Shown piece by piece: positions 44,473 through 53,866 of a stretch of 64,000 nt of DNA. Every line of letters begins with the position of its first letter. Position 1 is the first letter of the stretch. Location of the stretch: NCBI RefSeq assembly GCF_900163815.1, contig NZ_FUKO01000019.1, positions 1 to 64,000 of the forward strand, given 5' to 3'. Under the pieces are notes generated by a model. It did no database searches, had not been told where the DNA came from, and saw only the letters and a program-made list of their open reading frames with translations. The stretch comes from Microbacterium esteraromaticum. GTDB lineage: Bacteria; Actinomycetota; Actinomycetes; Actinomycetales; Microbacteriaceae. The position numbers and the translations under genes were made by a program.

Positions 44473-45486
44473 ATGCTCTTCGACGACTCCGTCATCGCGG
44501 CCGTGACCGCGCATATGAACGACGACCACACCGACGACAGTCTGCTGATCGCGCGGGCCTACGGGCACCCCGCAGCGACGAAGTCGGTGATGACTTCGCT
44601 GGATGCGCACGGCGGCACGTGGCGTGTCACCGATGACGCTGGTGAGCACGAGCTGACTGTGGGCTGGCCCAACGGAGAGCTGTCCGATCGTCCGCAGGTT
44701 CGCCGCGCCGTGGTCATGCTCTACCGTGCAGCCTGCGAGAAGCTGGGCATCTCCCCGCGGGAAGAGCATGCTCCCGCAGCATCCGACCACGCGGAGGGCG
44801 CGGCGCACGCGCCCCACGGCGCCGCGGCTGCCCCCGAAGGCGAGGGGTTCGCACATCGCATCCGCACCGCCACCTGGGGCGACCACGGTGACAGCGAAGG
44901 CGCCACGTTCATGGCCGACATCATGCGCGGCAAGGGCACCATCGACGATTACACCGATCTCGTCGCACAGCACTATTTCATGTATGAAGCCCTCGAGGCG
45001 GCCACGCAGCAGATCGTCGACACCCCGGCGCTCGCCGGACTGCACCCCGAGTCCTTGCGACGCCTGGCGACGCTGGAGCGCGACCTGACGCATCTGCTGG
45101 GGGAGAGCTGGCGCGAGCGCATCGAGGCGGTGCCCGCCACGATCGCGTACGCGCAGCGCATCACCCAGGTTGCGGAAGACGGCTGGCTGCCCGGCATCAT
45201 CGCGCACCATTACACCCGGTATCTCGGCGACCTGTCCGGCGGCCAGGTGATCTCGCGCCGCGTCGGCAAGCAGTTCGGCTTCGACGGTGACGGCGTGGCG
45301 TTCTACGACTTCACCGACCTGGGCGACCTCGGCGCTTTCAAGGACGCGTACCGTGCCGCACTGGACGTGTTCGGCGAGACGCTGACCGAGGAAGAGAAGC
45401 TGCGGATGCTCGACGAGGTGCGGGCCGCATACGGCTTCAACACAGCGGTCTTCGTCGACCTCGCGCGCACGCGCGTCGCTGCCTGA
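44473..45486 (+). CDS. Heme oxygenase with N-terminal DUF2470 domain
   Basis: This protein has 337 residues from the ATG at 44473 (AGGGGA ten bases upstream); an in-frame TTG at 44467 is closer to that site. Residues 1-95 are a DUF2470/HugZ-C-like domain (VIAAVTAHMNDDHTDDSLLIARAYG), often linked with heme binding. A His/Ala linker leads to a biliverdin-producing heme oxygenase domain at about 120-335, with a probable proximal His in TWGDHGDSE and the signature RYLGDLSGGQ. The product would cleave heme to release iron, CO and a bilin. The iron-box-like site upstream fits iron-starvation control. Confidence 0.92.
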   Translation: MLFDDSVIAAVTAHMNDDHTDDSLLIARAYGHPAATKSVMTSLDAHGGTWRVTDDAGEHELTVGWPNGELSDRPQVRRAVVMLYRAACEKLGISPREEHAPAASDHAEGAAHAPHGAAAAPEGEGFAHRIRTATWGDHGDSEGATFMADIMRGKGTIDDYTDLVAQHYFMYEALEAATQQIVDTPALAGLHPESLRRLATLERDLTHLLGESWRERIEAVPATIAYAQRITQVAEDGWLPGIIAHHYTRYLGDLSGGQVISRRVGKQFGFDGDGVAFYDFTDLGDLGAFKDAYRAALDVFGETLTEEEKLRMLDEVRAAYGFNTAVFVDLARTRVAA

Positions 45487-45530
45487 CGTCTGCCCTTGTC
45501 GGGAACGCGACGACGACCTAGCCTCAAGCC

Positions 45531-46568
45531 ATGGCCTCTGAGCGCGTGACCCTCACCGTGACCGACGCCGACGGCGATCGCGATGTCGCGCTGTCGAGCC
45601 CGAACCGCATCGTCTGGCCCGTTGACGACGGTGATGGCATCACCAAAGCCGAATACGCCGACTATGCGCAGCAGGTGGCAGAGCCGTTCCTGGCGGCCAA
45701 TGGCCACCGGCCGGTCTCGCTGGAGCGGTTCCGCGATGGCATCGAGGGCGAGGGCTTCTTCTCGAAGAACCCGCCGAAGGGCACCCCCGACTTCGTCGAG
45801 GCGGTGACCGTGACCTACAACAGCGGTAGGCGGCATCCGCAGATCGTGCTCACTCGGCCGAGCGCCATCGTGTGGGCCGTGCAGATGAACACCGTCGTGT
45901 TCCATCCGTGGGCATCATTGGCATCCGACACCGACAACCCTGTCGAGCTGCGCATCGATCTCGACCCGCAGCCGGGCACCGGCATCGTCGAAGCGGTCGT
46001 CGCCGCCCATGAACTGCGCGCCGTGCTGCATGAGGCGGGGCTGGAGGCGTTCATCAAGACCAGCGGCAACCGGGGGCTGCACGTGTTCTGCCCGATCGTG
46101 CCCGAGTGGGAGTTCCTCGTCGTGAGGCATGCGGTGATCGCCGCGGGGCGCGAGCTGGAGCGACGGATGCCGGATCGCGTGACCATGAACTGGTGGAAGG
46201 AAGAGCGCGGCGAGCGGATCTTCGTCGACTTCAACCAGGCCAACCGCGACCGCACGATGGCCGGCGCCTACAGCCCGCGTGCGAAGCGCGGAGCGCCGGT
46301 GTCGACACCGATCCACTGGGACGAACTCGACGAGGTGGACCCGCAGCGGTTCACCGTGCGCACGATCCCCGCACGCCTGGCAGAGCTCGGCGACCCGTGG
46401 GCAGAGATGCAACGTGCGCCCGGACGGATCGACACGCTGCTGAAGTGGTGGGATCGCGATGTCGAGAACGGACTCGGCGAGCTGTCTTTCCCGCCGGAGT
46501 TCCCGAAGATGCCCGGCGAGCCGCCGCGCGTGCAGCCGAGCAAGAAGGTCGCCGAGAACTGGGACTGA
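45531..46568 (+). CDS. LigD-type polymerase/primase domain protein
   Basis: This 345-residue protein is a stand-alone LigD polymerase domain (archaeo-eukaryotic primase fold). The catalytic acidic pair is in LRIDLDPQPGTG, and KTSGNRGLHVFCPI matches the KTSG.KGLH motif. It fills gaps with nucleotides, often ribonucleotides, during Ku-dependent end joining. Two further acidic/His motifs lie at IFVDFNQANRDRT. Its partner ligase is encoded convergently at 46618-47652, with only 49 bp between stops. No Ku gene is in the window. A short acidic PolDom-only form is normal for actinobacteria. Confidence 0.92.
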   Translation: MASERVTLTVTDADGDRDVALSSPNRIVWPVDDGDGITKAEYADYAQQVAEPFLAANGHRPVSLERFRDGIEGEGFFSKNPPKGTPDFVEAVTVTYNSGRRHPQIVLTRPSAIVWAVQMNTVVFHPWASLASDTDNPVELRIDLDPQPGTGIVEAVVAAHELRAVLHEAGLEAFIKTSGNRGLHVFCPIVPEWEFLVVRHAVIAAGRELERRMPDRVTMNWWKEERGERIFVDFNQANRDRTMAGAYSPRAKRGAPVSTPIHWDELDEVDPQRFTVRTIPARLAELGDPWAEMQRAPGRIDTLLKWWDRDVENGLGELSFPPEFPKMPGEPPRVQPSKKVAENWD

Positions 46569-46570
46569 CG

Positions 46571-46630
46571 GCGCTGCTCAGTCCAGCACGGCGCTACTCA
46601 GTTCAGTGCATCGCTGCTCAGTCCAGCACG
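46571..46630. repeat. Three 20-bp tandem copies at the convergent gene ends
   Basis: Copies at 46571-46590, 46591-46610 and 46611-46630 run head to tail. Copies 1 and 3 differ at one base; copy 2 has five changes. Copy 3 includes the stop and last codons of the ligase gene (VLD), so the array looks like a duplication of that gene end. It separates the polymerase and ligase genes. Confidence 0.85.
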
Positions 46631-47652
46631 TCGGCGAGGTCGTAGCCGGCGACCGTCTCGAGCTGGTCGTACGTGCACGACGCCGCATCGCGGTCGGGGC
46701 GCCAGCGCTCGAACTGCACGGTGTGGCGGAAGCGCGTGCCCTCCAGCTGGTCGTAGCGCACCTCCAGCACCCGCTCCGGACGCAGCCGCACGAACGACAC
46801 ATCCTTCGAGCCGGTGAACCGCGAGCGCTCGCCCTCTCCGGTGACGGCCTGTCCTTCGGCATTGCGTTCCACCAGAGGTGCGAGATCTTTGACGAGCTGC
46901 TGGCGCATGGCATCCGTCCACGCGGCCACCCCTCCGACCTGGCGCAGCACACCATCGTCGCCGTATAGCCCGACCAGCAGCGAGCCGACGCCAGAGCCGC
47001 TCTTGTGCACCCGATAGCCGAGCGCCACGACGTCGGCGCTGCGCGCATGCTTGATCTTGATCAGCGTGCGCTTGCCCGGCGCGTACGGATCATCCAGCGG
47101 CTTCGCCACGACCCCGTCGAGCCCGGCACCCTCGAACTCGGCTAGCCACCGGCGGGCGAGGTCCGCATCATCGGTGGTGCGGGTCAGATGCAGCGGTGGC
47201 GGGGCGGCGGCCAGCATCCGCTCCAGCCGTGCGCGCCGCTCGCGAAACGGCAGCGGTTGCAGGTCTTCGCTGCCCTCGGCGAGCAGATCGAAGGCGATGA
47301 ACATCGCCGGCGTCTCGTCGGCGAGCTTCGCGACGCGGGAGGCTGCCGGGTGGATGCGCTGACTGAGGGCCTCCCAGTCCAGTCGCTGCGCGCCAGCGGG
47401 ACCGGTGGCGACGACGATCTCACCATCGAGCAGACAGGGCCCAGGCAGGATCGCCGACAGCCGCTCGACGAGCTCGGGAAAGTAGCGGGTCAGCGGCTTC
47501 GCACCACGGGAGCCGATCTCGAGCGTCTCGCCGTCCCACGCGATGAGCCCGCGGAACCCGTCCCACTTCGGCTCGTACAGCATCGGCCGCTTCGCCGGGT
47601 CGGGGATGGACGCTGCGGCCTTCGCGAGCATCGGCGCGGGGATCTCGTACAT
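46618..47652 (-). CDS. ATP-dependent DNA ligase (LigC/LigD ligase type)
   Basis: This 344-residue protein starts at the ATG at 47652; the codons before it are Arg/Gly-rich and outside the family. The adenylation motif EPKWDGFRG holds the nucleophile Lys29. LLDGEIVV, FIAFDLLA and DGVVAKPLDDPY...KRTLIKIKHARSADVV follow as later nucleotidyl-transferase motifs. The C-terminal OB domain includes VSFVRLRPERVLEVRYDQLEGTRFRH. It is the size of LigC-type ligases and probably seals breaks with the convergent polymerase gene. The 199-bp region upstream shows no clear site. Confidence 0.93.
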   Translation of the reverse strand: MYEIPAPMLAKAAASIPDPAKRPMLYEPKWDGFRGLIAWDGETLEIGSRGAKPLTRYFPELVERLSAILPGPCLLDGEIVVATGPAGAQRLDWEALSQRIHPAASRVAKLADETPAMFIAFDLLAEGSEDLQPLPFRERRARLERMLAAAPPPLHLTRTTDDADLARRWLAEFEGAGLDGVVAKPLDDPYAPGKRTLIKIKHARSADVVALGYRVHKSGSGVGSLLVGLYGDDGVLRQVGGVAAWTDAMRQQLVKDLAPLVERNAEGQAVTGEGERSRFTGSKDVSFVRLRPERVLEVRYDQLEGTRFRHTVQFERWRPDRDAASCTYDQLETVAGYDLADVLD

Positions 47653-47850
47653 GCGTCTATTAGCTCTCGCACAGCCCGCCACCGCAACCCGCTTCCCCTG
47701 ATTTCCACACCCGCGCGCCCTGGGCCCTCCACCCGCGCCGTCGACAGCACGAGATCTCGCCGACTGCACGGGACATTCGCGCGAAGAGTCCGTGCACTTG
47801 GCGACGTCCCGTGCACTCGGCGAGAGCGACGCGGTCAGAAGAGGGTGCGG

Positions 47851-49299
47851 TCAGAACAAGTCGGGCAGGTCGTGGGGGAGACCGGCATCGCGCAGCGCAG
47901 TGCGCGCGGCGTGCCAGCCCGGCATCCCGGTCACGCCCGGGCCCGGGGGAGTGGAGGCGGATGCAAGGTACACGCCGCGCATCGGGGTGCGCCACGGCGC
48001 GCGTGCGAGCACCGGTCGCCGAACAGCCTGGCGCATCGTGAACGCGCCGCCGAAGACGTCACCGCCGATCTCGCTCGGATTCAGCATCTCGCGACCGGAT
48101 GCTGGCACGGCGCGACTGGCGAGCACTCGGTCTCGGAAACCAGGGGCGAAGCGCTCCAATTGGCGGGTGATCAGCTCGGTGGCATCCAACTCCGACCCCG
48201 CGGGCGCATGGATGTACGTCCACAGTGCGCTCTGGCCCGCGGGCGCACGGCTGTCGTCGAGCACCGACGGCTGCACGGCGAGCACATACGGCCGGTCGCT
48301 GACCGTTCCTCTCGCGACAGCGTTCTCACTCGCCCAGATCTCGGCTCGGGTGCCGCCGACGTGCACGGTCGGCGACTGTGCGACGAGCGGGTTCGCCCAT
48401 GGAACGGGCCCGTCGAGCGCGAAGTCGACCTTCGCCGCAGCTGCACCGTACCGGTAGGCGCGCAACGCGACCGCGTAGCGGGAGGGAATGTCGGGGTGCG
48501 TGAGAGCGAGTCTCGGTGAGCTGTTCAGCACCAGCAGGTCGCCGCGGCGTGGATCGCCCCAGTCGAGGTCGGCGAGATCGCGCACGTGCTCGCCGGTGCG
48601 GATGCTGCCGCCATGCGCGGTCAGATCAGCAAGCAGAGCATCCGCGATGCGCTGCGCTCCGCCGCGAGGATAGGCCCACCCGGCAGCGTGCCCGTGGGAA
48701 GCCAGCAGAAGCCCGGCGGCGGCGGCGCCGAGCGAGGGGAGCGGAGCGTTCGCATGAGCGAGGACGCCGGCCAGCAGCGCTGCGCCCGCTTCGGTGCGCA
48801 GAGTGGGGCGCGTGAGCGGTGTGCCCTGTTCCAGCATCCGCAGCCCGAAGCGCACCGCCGCGATCGGGTCGCGCGGTATCCGAAGCAGAGCATCGCCGGT
48901 GAAATCGACCACCCCGTCGAGCCGACGCACAAGGGGGCGGAACAGCGCGCGCCACGCCGCGCCATCTGCACCGAGACCATCGGCGGTGCGCTCGAGATCA
49001 CGCCACGCGACCGCGGCACGGCCGCCATCGAGCGGATGCGCGTAGGAGATCTCCGGGGTGATCCACTCGATCTTCTCTGCGAGGCGGAAAGCCTGGAAGA
49101 GGGGCGATGTGACGGCGGCCGGATGCACGGCCGAGCAGACATCCGCGACGAAGCCGGGAAGGGGGCCCAGCTGTGTGCGCACTCCGCCGCCGACGGTGTC
49201 GGATGCCTCGAGAACCTCGACCGCGTAGCCGGCGCGCGCCAGCGAAACTGCCGCGACGAGTCCGTTCGGGCCGCTGCCGATCACCGTCGCCCGTGCCAT
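47851..49299 (-). CDS. FAD-dependent oxidoreductase, phytoene-desaturase-like
   Basis: This 482-residue protein starts at the ATG at 49299. The FAD-binding Rossmann motif is VIGSGPNGLVAAVSLARAGYAVEVLEAS, and GVRTQLG follows. The C-terminal flavin motif is GGAFTMRQAVRRP and GVYLASASTPPGPGVTGMPGWHAA. It belongs to the NAD(P)/FAD-dependent amine-oxidase/carotenoid-desaturase-like group (COG1233). No carotenoid genes are nearby, so a carotenoid role is not supported. The divergent gene at 49406 is 106 bp away. Confidence 0.87.
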   Translation of the reverse strand: MARATVIGSGPNGLVAAVSLARAGYAVEVLEASDTVGGGVRTQLGPLPGFVADVCSAVHPAAVTSPLFQAFRLAEKIEWITPEISYAHPLDGGRAAVAWRDLERTADGLGADGAAWRALFRPLVRRLDGVVDFTGDALLRIPRDPIAAVRFGLRMLEQGTPLTRPTLRTEAGAALLAGVLAHANAPLPSLGAAAAGLLLASHGHAAGWAYPRGGAQRIADALLADLTAHGGSIRTGEHVRDLADLDWGDPRRGDLLVLNSSPRLALTHPDIPSRYAVALRAYRYGAAAAKVDFALDGPVPWANPLVAQSPTVHVGGTRAEIWASENAVARGTVSDRPYVLAVQPSVLDDSRAPAGQSALWTYIHAPAGSELDATELITRQLERFAPGFRDRVLASRAVPASGREMLNPSEIGGDVFGGAFTMRQAVRRPVLARAPWRTPMRGVYLASASTPPGPGVTGMPGWHAARTALRDAGLPHDLPDLF

Positions 49300-49405
49300 G
49301 CACTCAGTGTGCCACGCGGCATCCGCCCGTCTGGTCGTCGATCCCTGCGAAGTTCGCACCGAAACTGGCAACCAACGTCCATCTGCGCGTGAGATCCTTG
49401 AGGTG

Positions 49406-49903
49406 ATGAATGAAGTCCAGGGGCCTACCCCCGCAGGAACCTCCCGCCCGTATCGAACTCTCGCCGAAGCACTCCGAGCGCACCGAATTCCCGTCGAGAA
49501 CCACGAGTTCATCGGCGCGCTCACCGAATCAGTCGGCATCTCCAGCTTCATCGACCGGGGGCGCTACATCGAAGCTCTCCGGCGTGAAGAGGGCGCACCG
49601 CTGCACATCGGCAAGACCTACATCAACGGCTTCACCGCCGAAGAGGCACCGACAGTGGGCGGTCGTGCACTGCCGCTGCTGCCCAGCGAGGGCCGTGAGC
49701 CGTTCTACTTCGTGACGTATCCCGCCGCACAGGTGGCCACGAAAGCCTCAGCGAAGCGTGCAGCGGGTCCTCGCAGCGCCGCGGCGCCGAAGGCTGCGCC
49801 CCGTGCCGCACGCGCCACCAAGCTCAACGAGCGCGAGTACGGCCAGTGCGATGTGTGCTTCATGGTGCGCAACGCCTCGGGCAAGTGCGCCTGCGACGAC
49901 TGA
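49406..49903 (+). CDS. Hypothetical protein with C-terminal cysteine cluster
   Basis: This 165-residue protein starts at the ATG at 49406, with GAGG nearby. No named family is recognised. Residues 1-105 look folded (SRPYRTLAEALRAHRIPVE, FIDRGRYIEALRREEGAPL, LHIGKTYINGFTAEEAP). A lysine/alanine-rich linker follows. The last 25 residues carry four cysteines (CDVC...GKCACDD), like a small zinc ribbon. The combination of an Ala/Lys linker and a terminal CxxC...CxC suggests nucleic-acid contact, but this is inference. Confidence 0.6.
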   Translation: MNEVQGPTPAGTSRPYRTLAEALRAHRIPVENHEFIGALTESVGISSFIDRGRYIEALRREEGAPLHIGKTYINGFTAEEAPTVGGRALPLLPSEGREPFYFVTYPAAQVATKASAKRAAGPRSAAAPKAAPRAARATKLNEREYGQCDVCFMVRNASGKCACDD

Positions 49904-49933
49904 CAGCATCCGCGGCAGCATCCGCCATCCGCA

Positions 49934-49967
49934 GAGAACAGGTGATCCGGCCGGATCGCCTGATCTC
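49934..49967. terminator. Long dyad between convergent genes
   Basis: Arms 49934-49950 and 49951-49967 are 17 bp each with two mismatches, centred on CCGG/CCGG. It lies between the stops of the cysteine-tailed gene and the TetR gene and probably serves both as a terminator, though no T-run is present. Confidence 0.6.
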
Positions 49968-50001
49968 GGATGCTGAAAAGCGCGCAGCTTCGCCAGCAAT
50001 C

Positions 50002-50661
50002 TCAGGACAGTTCGGCCTGCACGCGCCGTGAGATCTCGGCAATCGGCATCGAGCGCGGGAACACCGCCACGACGACATCGTCTGAGGCGGGGTCGGCGTC
50101 TTCCGCGAGCACCCCGTATCGGCGACGGACGTCGTTGAGGGCAGTGTGCAGCGTCTCCACGGGCACCGCGTTTCCGCGCAGCAGCTGCCGCAGCACGTGA
50201 TTGTGCACCGCCGTCACCAGCGCCGAGAACCCGACCGCGTCGATCGGCGCGATGCCGGGCAGCGCCGCGCGCAGGTACTCGTCGAACAGCCGCTCGTAGC
50301 GGAAGACCGTGACGATCTCGCGTTCACGCAGAACCGGCACCTCGCGCACGACTTCGTAGCGGCGACGGGCGAGTTCGGGGTCGCGGACGAAGTAGCCGAA
50401 CACGCGCTCGGATGCTTCGCAGACCGCCAGCCACGGGTCGTCATGCGGCTCATCGAGGAACGCCCGCAGCTCCTGCAGCATCTCCTCGTGGTCGGTGAAG
50501 ACGACGTCCTCCTTGCCGCCGAACTGCCGGAAGAAGGTGGAGCGCGAGACACCGGCGGCCTTCGCGATCTGCTCGACGGAGGTCGCCTCGAATCCCTGCT
50601 TGGCGAACAGCTCGAGCGCTGCCGCGACGACGCCGGTGCGGAGCTGAGTCGGATGCTGCAT
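50002..50661 (-). CDS. TetR/AcrR-family transcriptional regulator
   Basis: This 219-residue regulator has an N-terminal helix-turn-helix ([42 protein letters not shown]). The ligand domain is helical and includes [23 protein letters not shown]. It is divergent from sucC with 129 bp between starts and might control itself, but no obvious target other than sucCD is near. The ligand is unknown. Confidence 0.88.
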   Translation of the reverse strand: MQHPTQLRTGVVAAALELFAKQGFEATSVEQIAKAAGVSRSTFFRQFGGKEDVVFTDHEEMLQELRAFLDEPHDDPWLAVCEASERVFGYFVRDPELARRRYEVVREVPVLREREIVTVFRYERLFDEYLRAALPGIAPIDAVGFSALVTAVHNHVLRQLLRGNAVPVETLHTALNDVRRRYGVLAEDADPASDDVVVAVFPRSMPIAEISRRVQAELS

Positions 50662-50790
50662 AGGGGAGAGCCTAGACCGGGCGTGCGGGTGATGTCGCCA
50701 GCAGTAGTAGGCTGGGGGATCGGGTCGACTCAACTCGACACCCGACAAGACTGTCGGTCCCATCCGCCGCAACCAGCGAAGGACTGCACT

Positions 50791-51957
50791 GTGGATCTCT
50801 TTGAGTACCAGGCACGTGACCTTTTCGAATCCTACGGAGTGCCGGTTCTTCCCGGCATTGTCGCTGACACCCCCGAGGAGGTGAAAGCAGCGGCAGAGAA
50901 GCTCGGTGGCGTCGTCGTCGTCAAGGCGCAGGTCAAGATCGGCGGACGAGGCAAAGCCGGCGGCGTCAAGGTCGCCAAGAACCCCGAAGAGGCGTACGAG
51001 GCGGCCAAGGCCATCCTCGGTCTCGACATCAAGGGCCACATCGTCAAGCGCGTCATGGTCGCCGGAGGCGCTCGCATCGCCAAGGAGTTCTACTTCTCGG
51101 TGCTGCTCGACCGCGCGAACCGCTCGTACCTGAGCCTGTGCTCGGTCGAGGGCGGCGTGGAGATCGAAGTGCTCGCCGTCGAGAAGCCCGAGGCGCTCGC
51201 GCGCGTCGAGGTCAACCCGCTCACCGGCATCGACAAGGCGAAGGCTCTCGAGATCGCCAAGGCCGCGAACTTCCCCGAAGAGCTGCTCGAGTCCGTCTCC
51301 GACGTGTTCGTCAAGCTGTACGACGTGTACAAGGGTGAAGACGCGACGCTCGTCGAGGTCAACCCGCTCGTGCTCACCGAGGAGGGCGACGTGATCGCCC
51401 TCGACGGCAAGGTCACGCTCGACGAGAACGCCTCCGAGATCCGCCACCCCGAGCACGCTGCGCTCGAGGACAAGGATGCTGCCGACCCCCTCGAGGCCAA
51501 GGCCAAGGAGAGCGGGCTCAACTACGTCAAGCTCGACGGCGCAGTCGGAATCATCGGAAACGGCGCCGGCCTGGTCATGTCGACTCTCGACGTGGTCGCC
51601 TACGCCGGTGAGAAGCACGGCGGCGTCAAGCCCGCGAACTTCCTCGACATCGGTGGCGGCGCTTCGGCATCCGTCATGGCCGCAGGTCTCGATGTCATCC
51701 TCGGCGACCCGCAGGTCAAGAGCGTGTTCGTCAACGTCTTCGGCGGCATCACCGCCTGTGACGCCGTCGCCAATGGCATCAAGGGTGCGCTCGAAACCCT
51801 CGGCGACGCGGCATCCAAGCCGCTCGTCGTGCGCCTCGACGGCAACCGCGTCGACGAAGGCCGCGCGATCCTCGCTGAATACGCCCACCCGCTCGTGACT
51901 CTCGCCGCCACCATGGACGAGGGCGCCGACAAGGCCGCCGAGCTGGCGAACGCCTGA
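50791..51957 (+). CDS. sucC: Succinyl-CoA synthetase beta subunit
   Basis: This 388-residue subunit starts at the GTG at 50791 with AAGGA seven bases upstream. It has the ATP-grasp N-terminus [22 protein letters not shown] and [19 protein letters not shown]. The C-terminal CoA-ligase part includes [21 protein letters not shown] and [19 protein letters not shown]. With sucD (23 bp downstream) it makes the TCA-cycle enzyme that links succinyl-CoA cleavage to nucleotide phosphorylation. Confidence 0.97.
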   Translation: MDLFEYQARDLFESYGVPVLPGIVADTPEEVKAAAEKLGGVVVVKAQVKIGGRGKAGGVKVAKNPEEAYEAAKAILGLDIKGHIVKRVMVAGGARIAKEFYFSVLLDRANRSYLSLCSVEGGVEIEVLAVEKPEALARVEVNPLTGIDKAKALEIAKAANFPEELLESVSDVFVKLYDVYKGEDATLVEVNPLVLTEEGDVIALDGKVTLDENASEIRHPEHAALEDKDAADPLEAKAKESGLNYVKLDGAVGIIGNGAGLVMSTLDVVAYAGEKHGGVKPANFLDIGGGASASVMAAGLDVILGDPQVKSVFVNVFGGITACDAVANGIKGALETLGDAASKPLVVRLDGNRVDEGRAILAEYAHPLVTLAATMDEGADKAAELANA

Positions 51958-51962
51958 CCTGA

Positions 51963-52883
<921 letters not shown>

Positions 52884-52899
52884 TCTGAGCTAAGCTGAA

Positions 52900-52935
52900 G
52901 AAGAAGGCCCCGGGCTCCACCCCGGGGCCTTCTTC
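52900..52935. terminator. Terminator after sucD
   Basis: A perfect 15-bp stem (52900-52914 with 52921-52935) with a CTCCAC loop lies 17 bp past sucD and 21 bp past the end of the convergent SDR gene. It has A-rich and T-rich edges and so serves both. Confidence 0.92.
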
Positions 52936-52955
52936 TATGCCTGACGTCTGGCGGC

Positions 52956-53702
52956 TCAGCGCACGAGCGAGCCGCCGTCGACGGGCAGGGTGACGCCGGT
53001 GATGAACGATGCGGCATCCGAGAGCAGGAAGGATGCCGCCTCGGCGATGTCCTCCGGGTCGCCCAGACGCTTCATCGGCACCTCGTCGGCGTAGCGGCGG
53101 CGTGATTCCTCAGGCAGCGACGCCAGCGCTGCGGTGATGATCGGCCCCGGTGCGACGGCGTTGATGCGGATGCCGGATGCCGCGTTCTCCGCCGCAGCTG
53201 ACTGCGTCAGCGACACCACTCCGTGCTTGCTCGCACCATAGGGGGACAGCTGCGAAGTCGACTGCAGACCGGCGATGGATGCGATGTTGACGATGGCGCC
53301 GTGCCCCTGCGCGGTCATGTGCGCGAGTTCGGCCCGCATCGACTGGAACGTGCCGGTGAGCGTGACGTCGATGGTGCGCTGCCATTCCGCGTCGCTGATG
53401 TCCTGCAGAGGCTTGGGCGCGGCTCCGAGGCCGGCGTTGTTCACGGCGAGATCCAGCCCGCCGTATTCGTCGACGGCGCGCGCGACCAGTGCTCGCACCT
53501 GGGCATCGTCGGCGACGTTGGCGCTCTGATAGACCGCCGAGCCTCCGGCATCCACGATCAGTGCGACCGTCTCTGCACCAGCGGTGTCATCGACGTCGGA
53601 GACGACGACGCGTGCGCCTTCCGCTGCCAGTTTGACGGCGATGCTGCGGCCGATTCCCGCTCCGGCCGCAGTGACGAGAGCGACCTTGTCTTCGAACAGC
53701 AT
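52956..53702 (-). CDS. SDR-family oxidoreductase
   Basis: This 248-residue short-chain dehydrogenase has a TAAGAGIG nucleotide motif (a conservative variant of TGxxxGIG), NNAG at the strand-4 motif, Ser in IASIAG, and the catalytic YGASK. DVDD after strand 2 suggests NAD rather than NADP preference. The end GVTLPVDGGSLV is classical. The substrate cannot be read. The upstream region holds a dyad at 53750-53788. Confidence 0.92.
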   Translation of the reverse strand: MLFEDKVALVTAAGAGIGRSIAVKLAAEGARVVVSDVDDTAGAETVALIVDAGGSAVYQSANVADDAQVRALVARAVDEYGGLDLAVNNAGLGAAPKPLQDISDAEWQRTIDVTLTGTFQSMRAELAHMTAQGHGAIVNIASIAGLQSTSQLSPYGASKHGVVSLTQSAAAENAASGIRINAVAPGPIITAALASLPEESRRRYADEVPMKRLGDPEDIAEAASFLLSDAASFITGVTLPVDGGSLVR

Positions 53703-53749
53703 TGTGATCCCTTCACGGCGAGCACGGGGTCTGGCCGACCGGCGGTGAA

Positions 53750-53788
53750 CTCGCCTCCTTCAGGCGAGGCTACTCCCGAGGAGGCGAG
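53750..53788. other. Inverted repeat upstream of the SDR gene
   Basis: CTCGCCTCC (53750-53758) and GGAGGCGAG (53780-53788) are perfect 9-bp arms around a 21-base centre that contains a smaller GCCT/AGGC dyad. It lies between the permease stop (53867) and the SDR start (53702), both - strand. It could end the permease transcript or be an operator for the SDR gene. Confidence 0.4.
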
Positions 53789-53866
53789 CACAGGCGCACA
53801 TGCGCAATCGGCGAAATGTCGCTCGTGATGCCCGGCGATGCGCTACATCATCACCGGATGGCGGGT

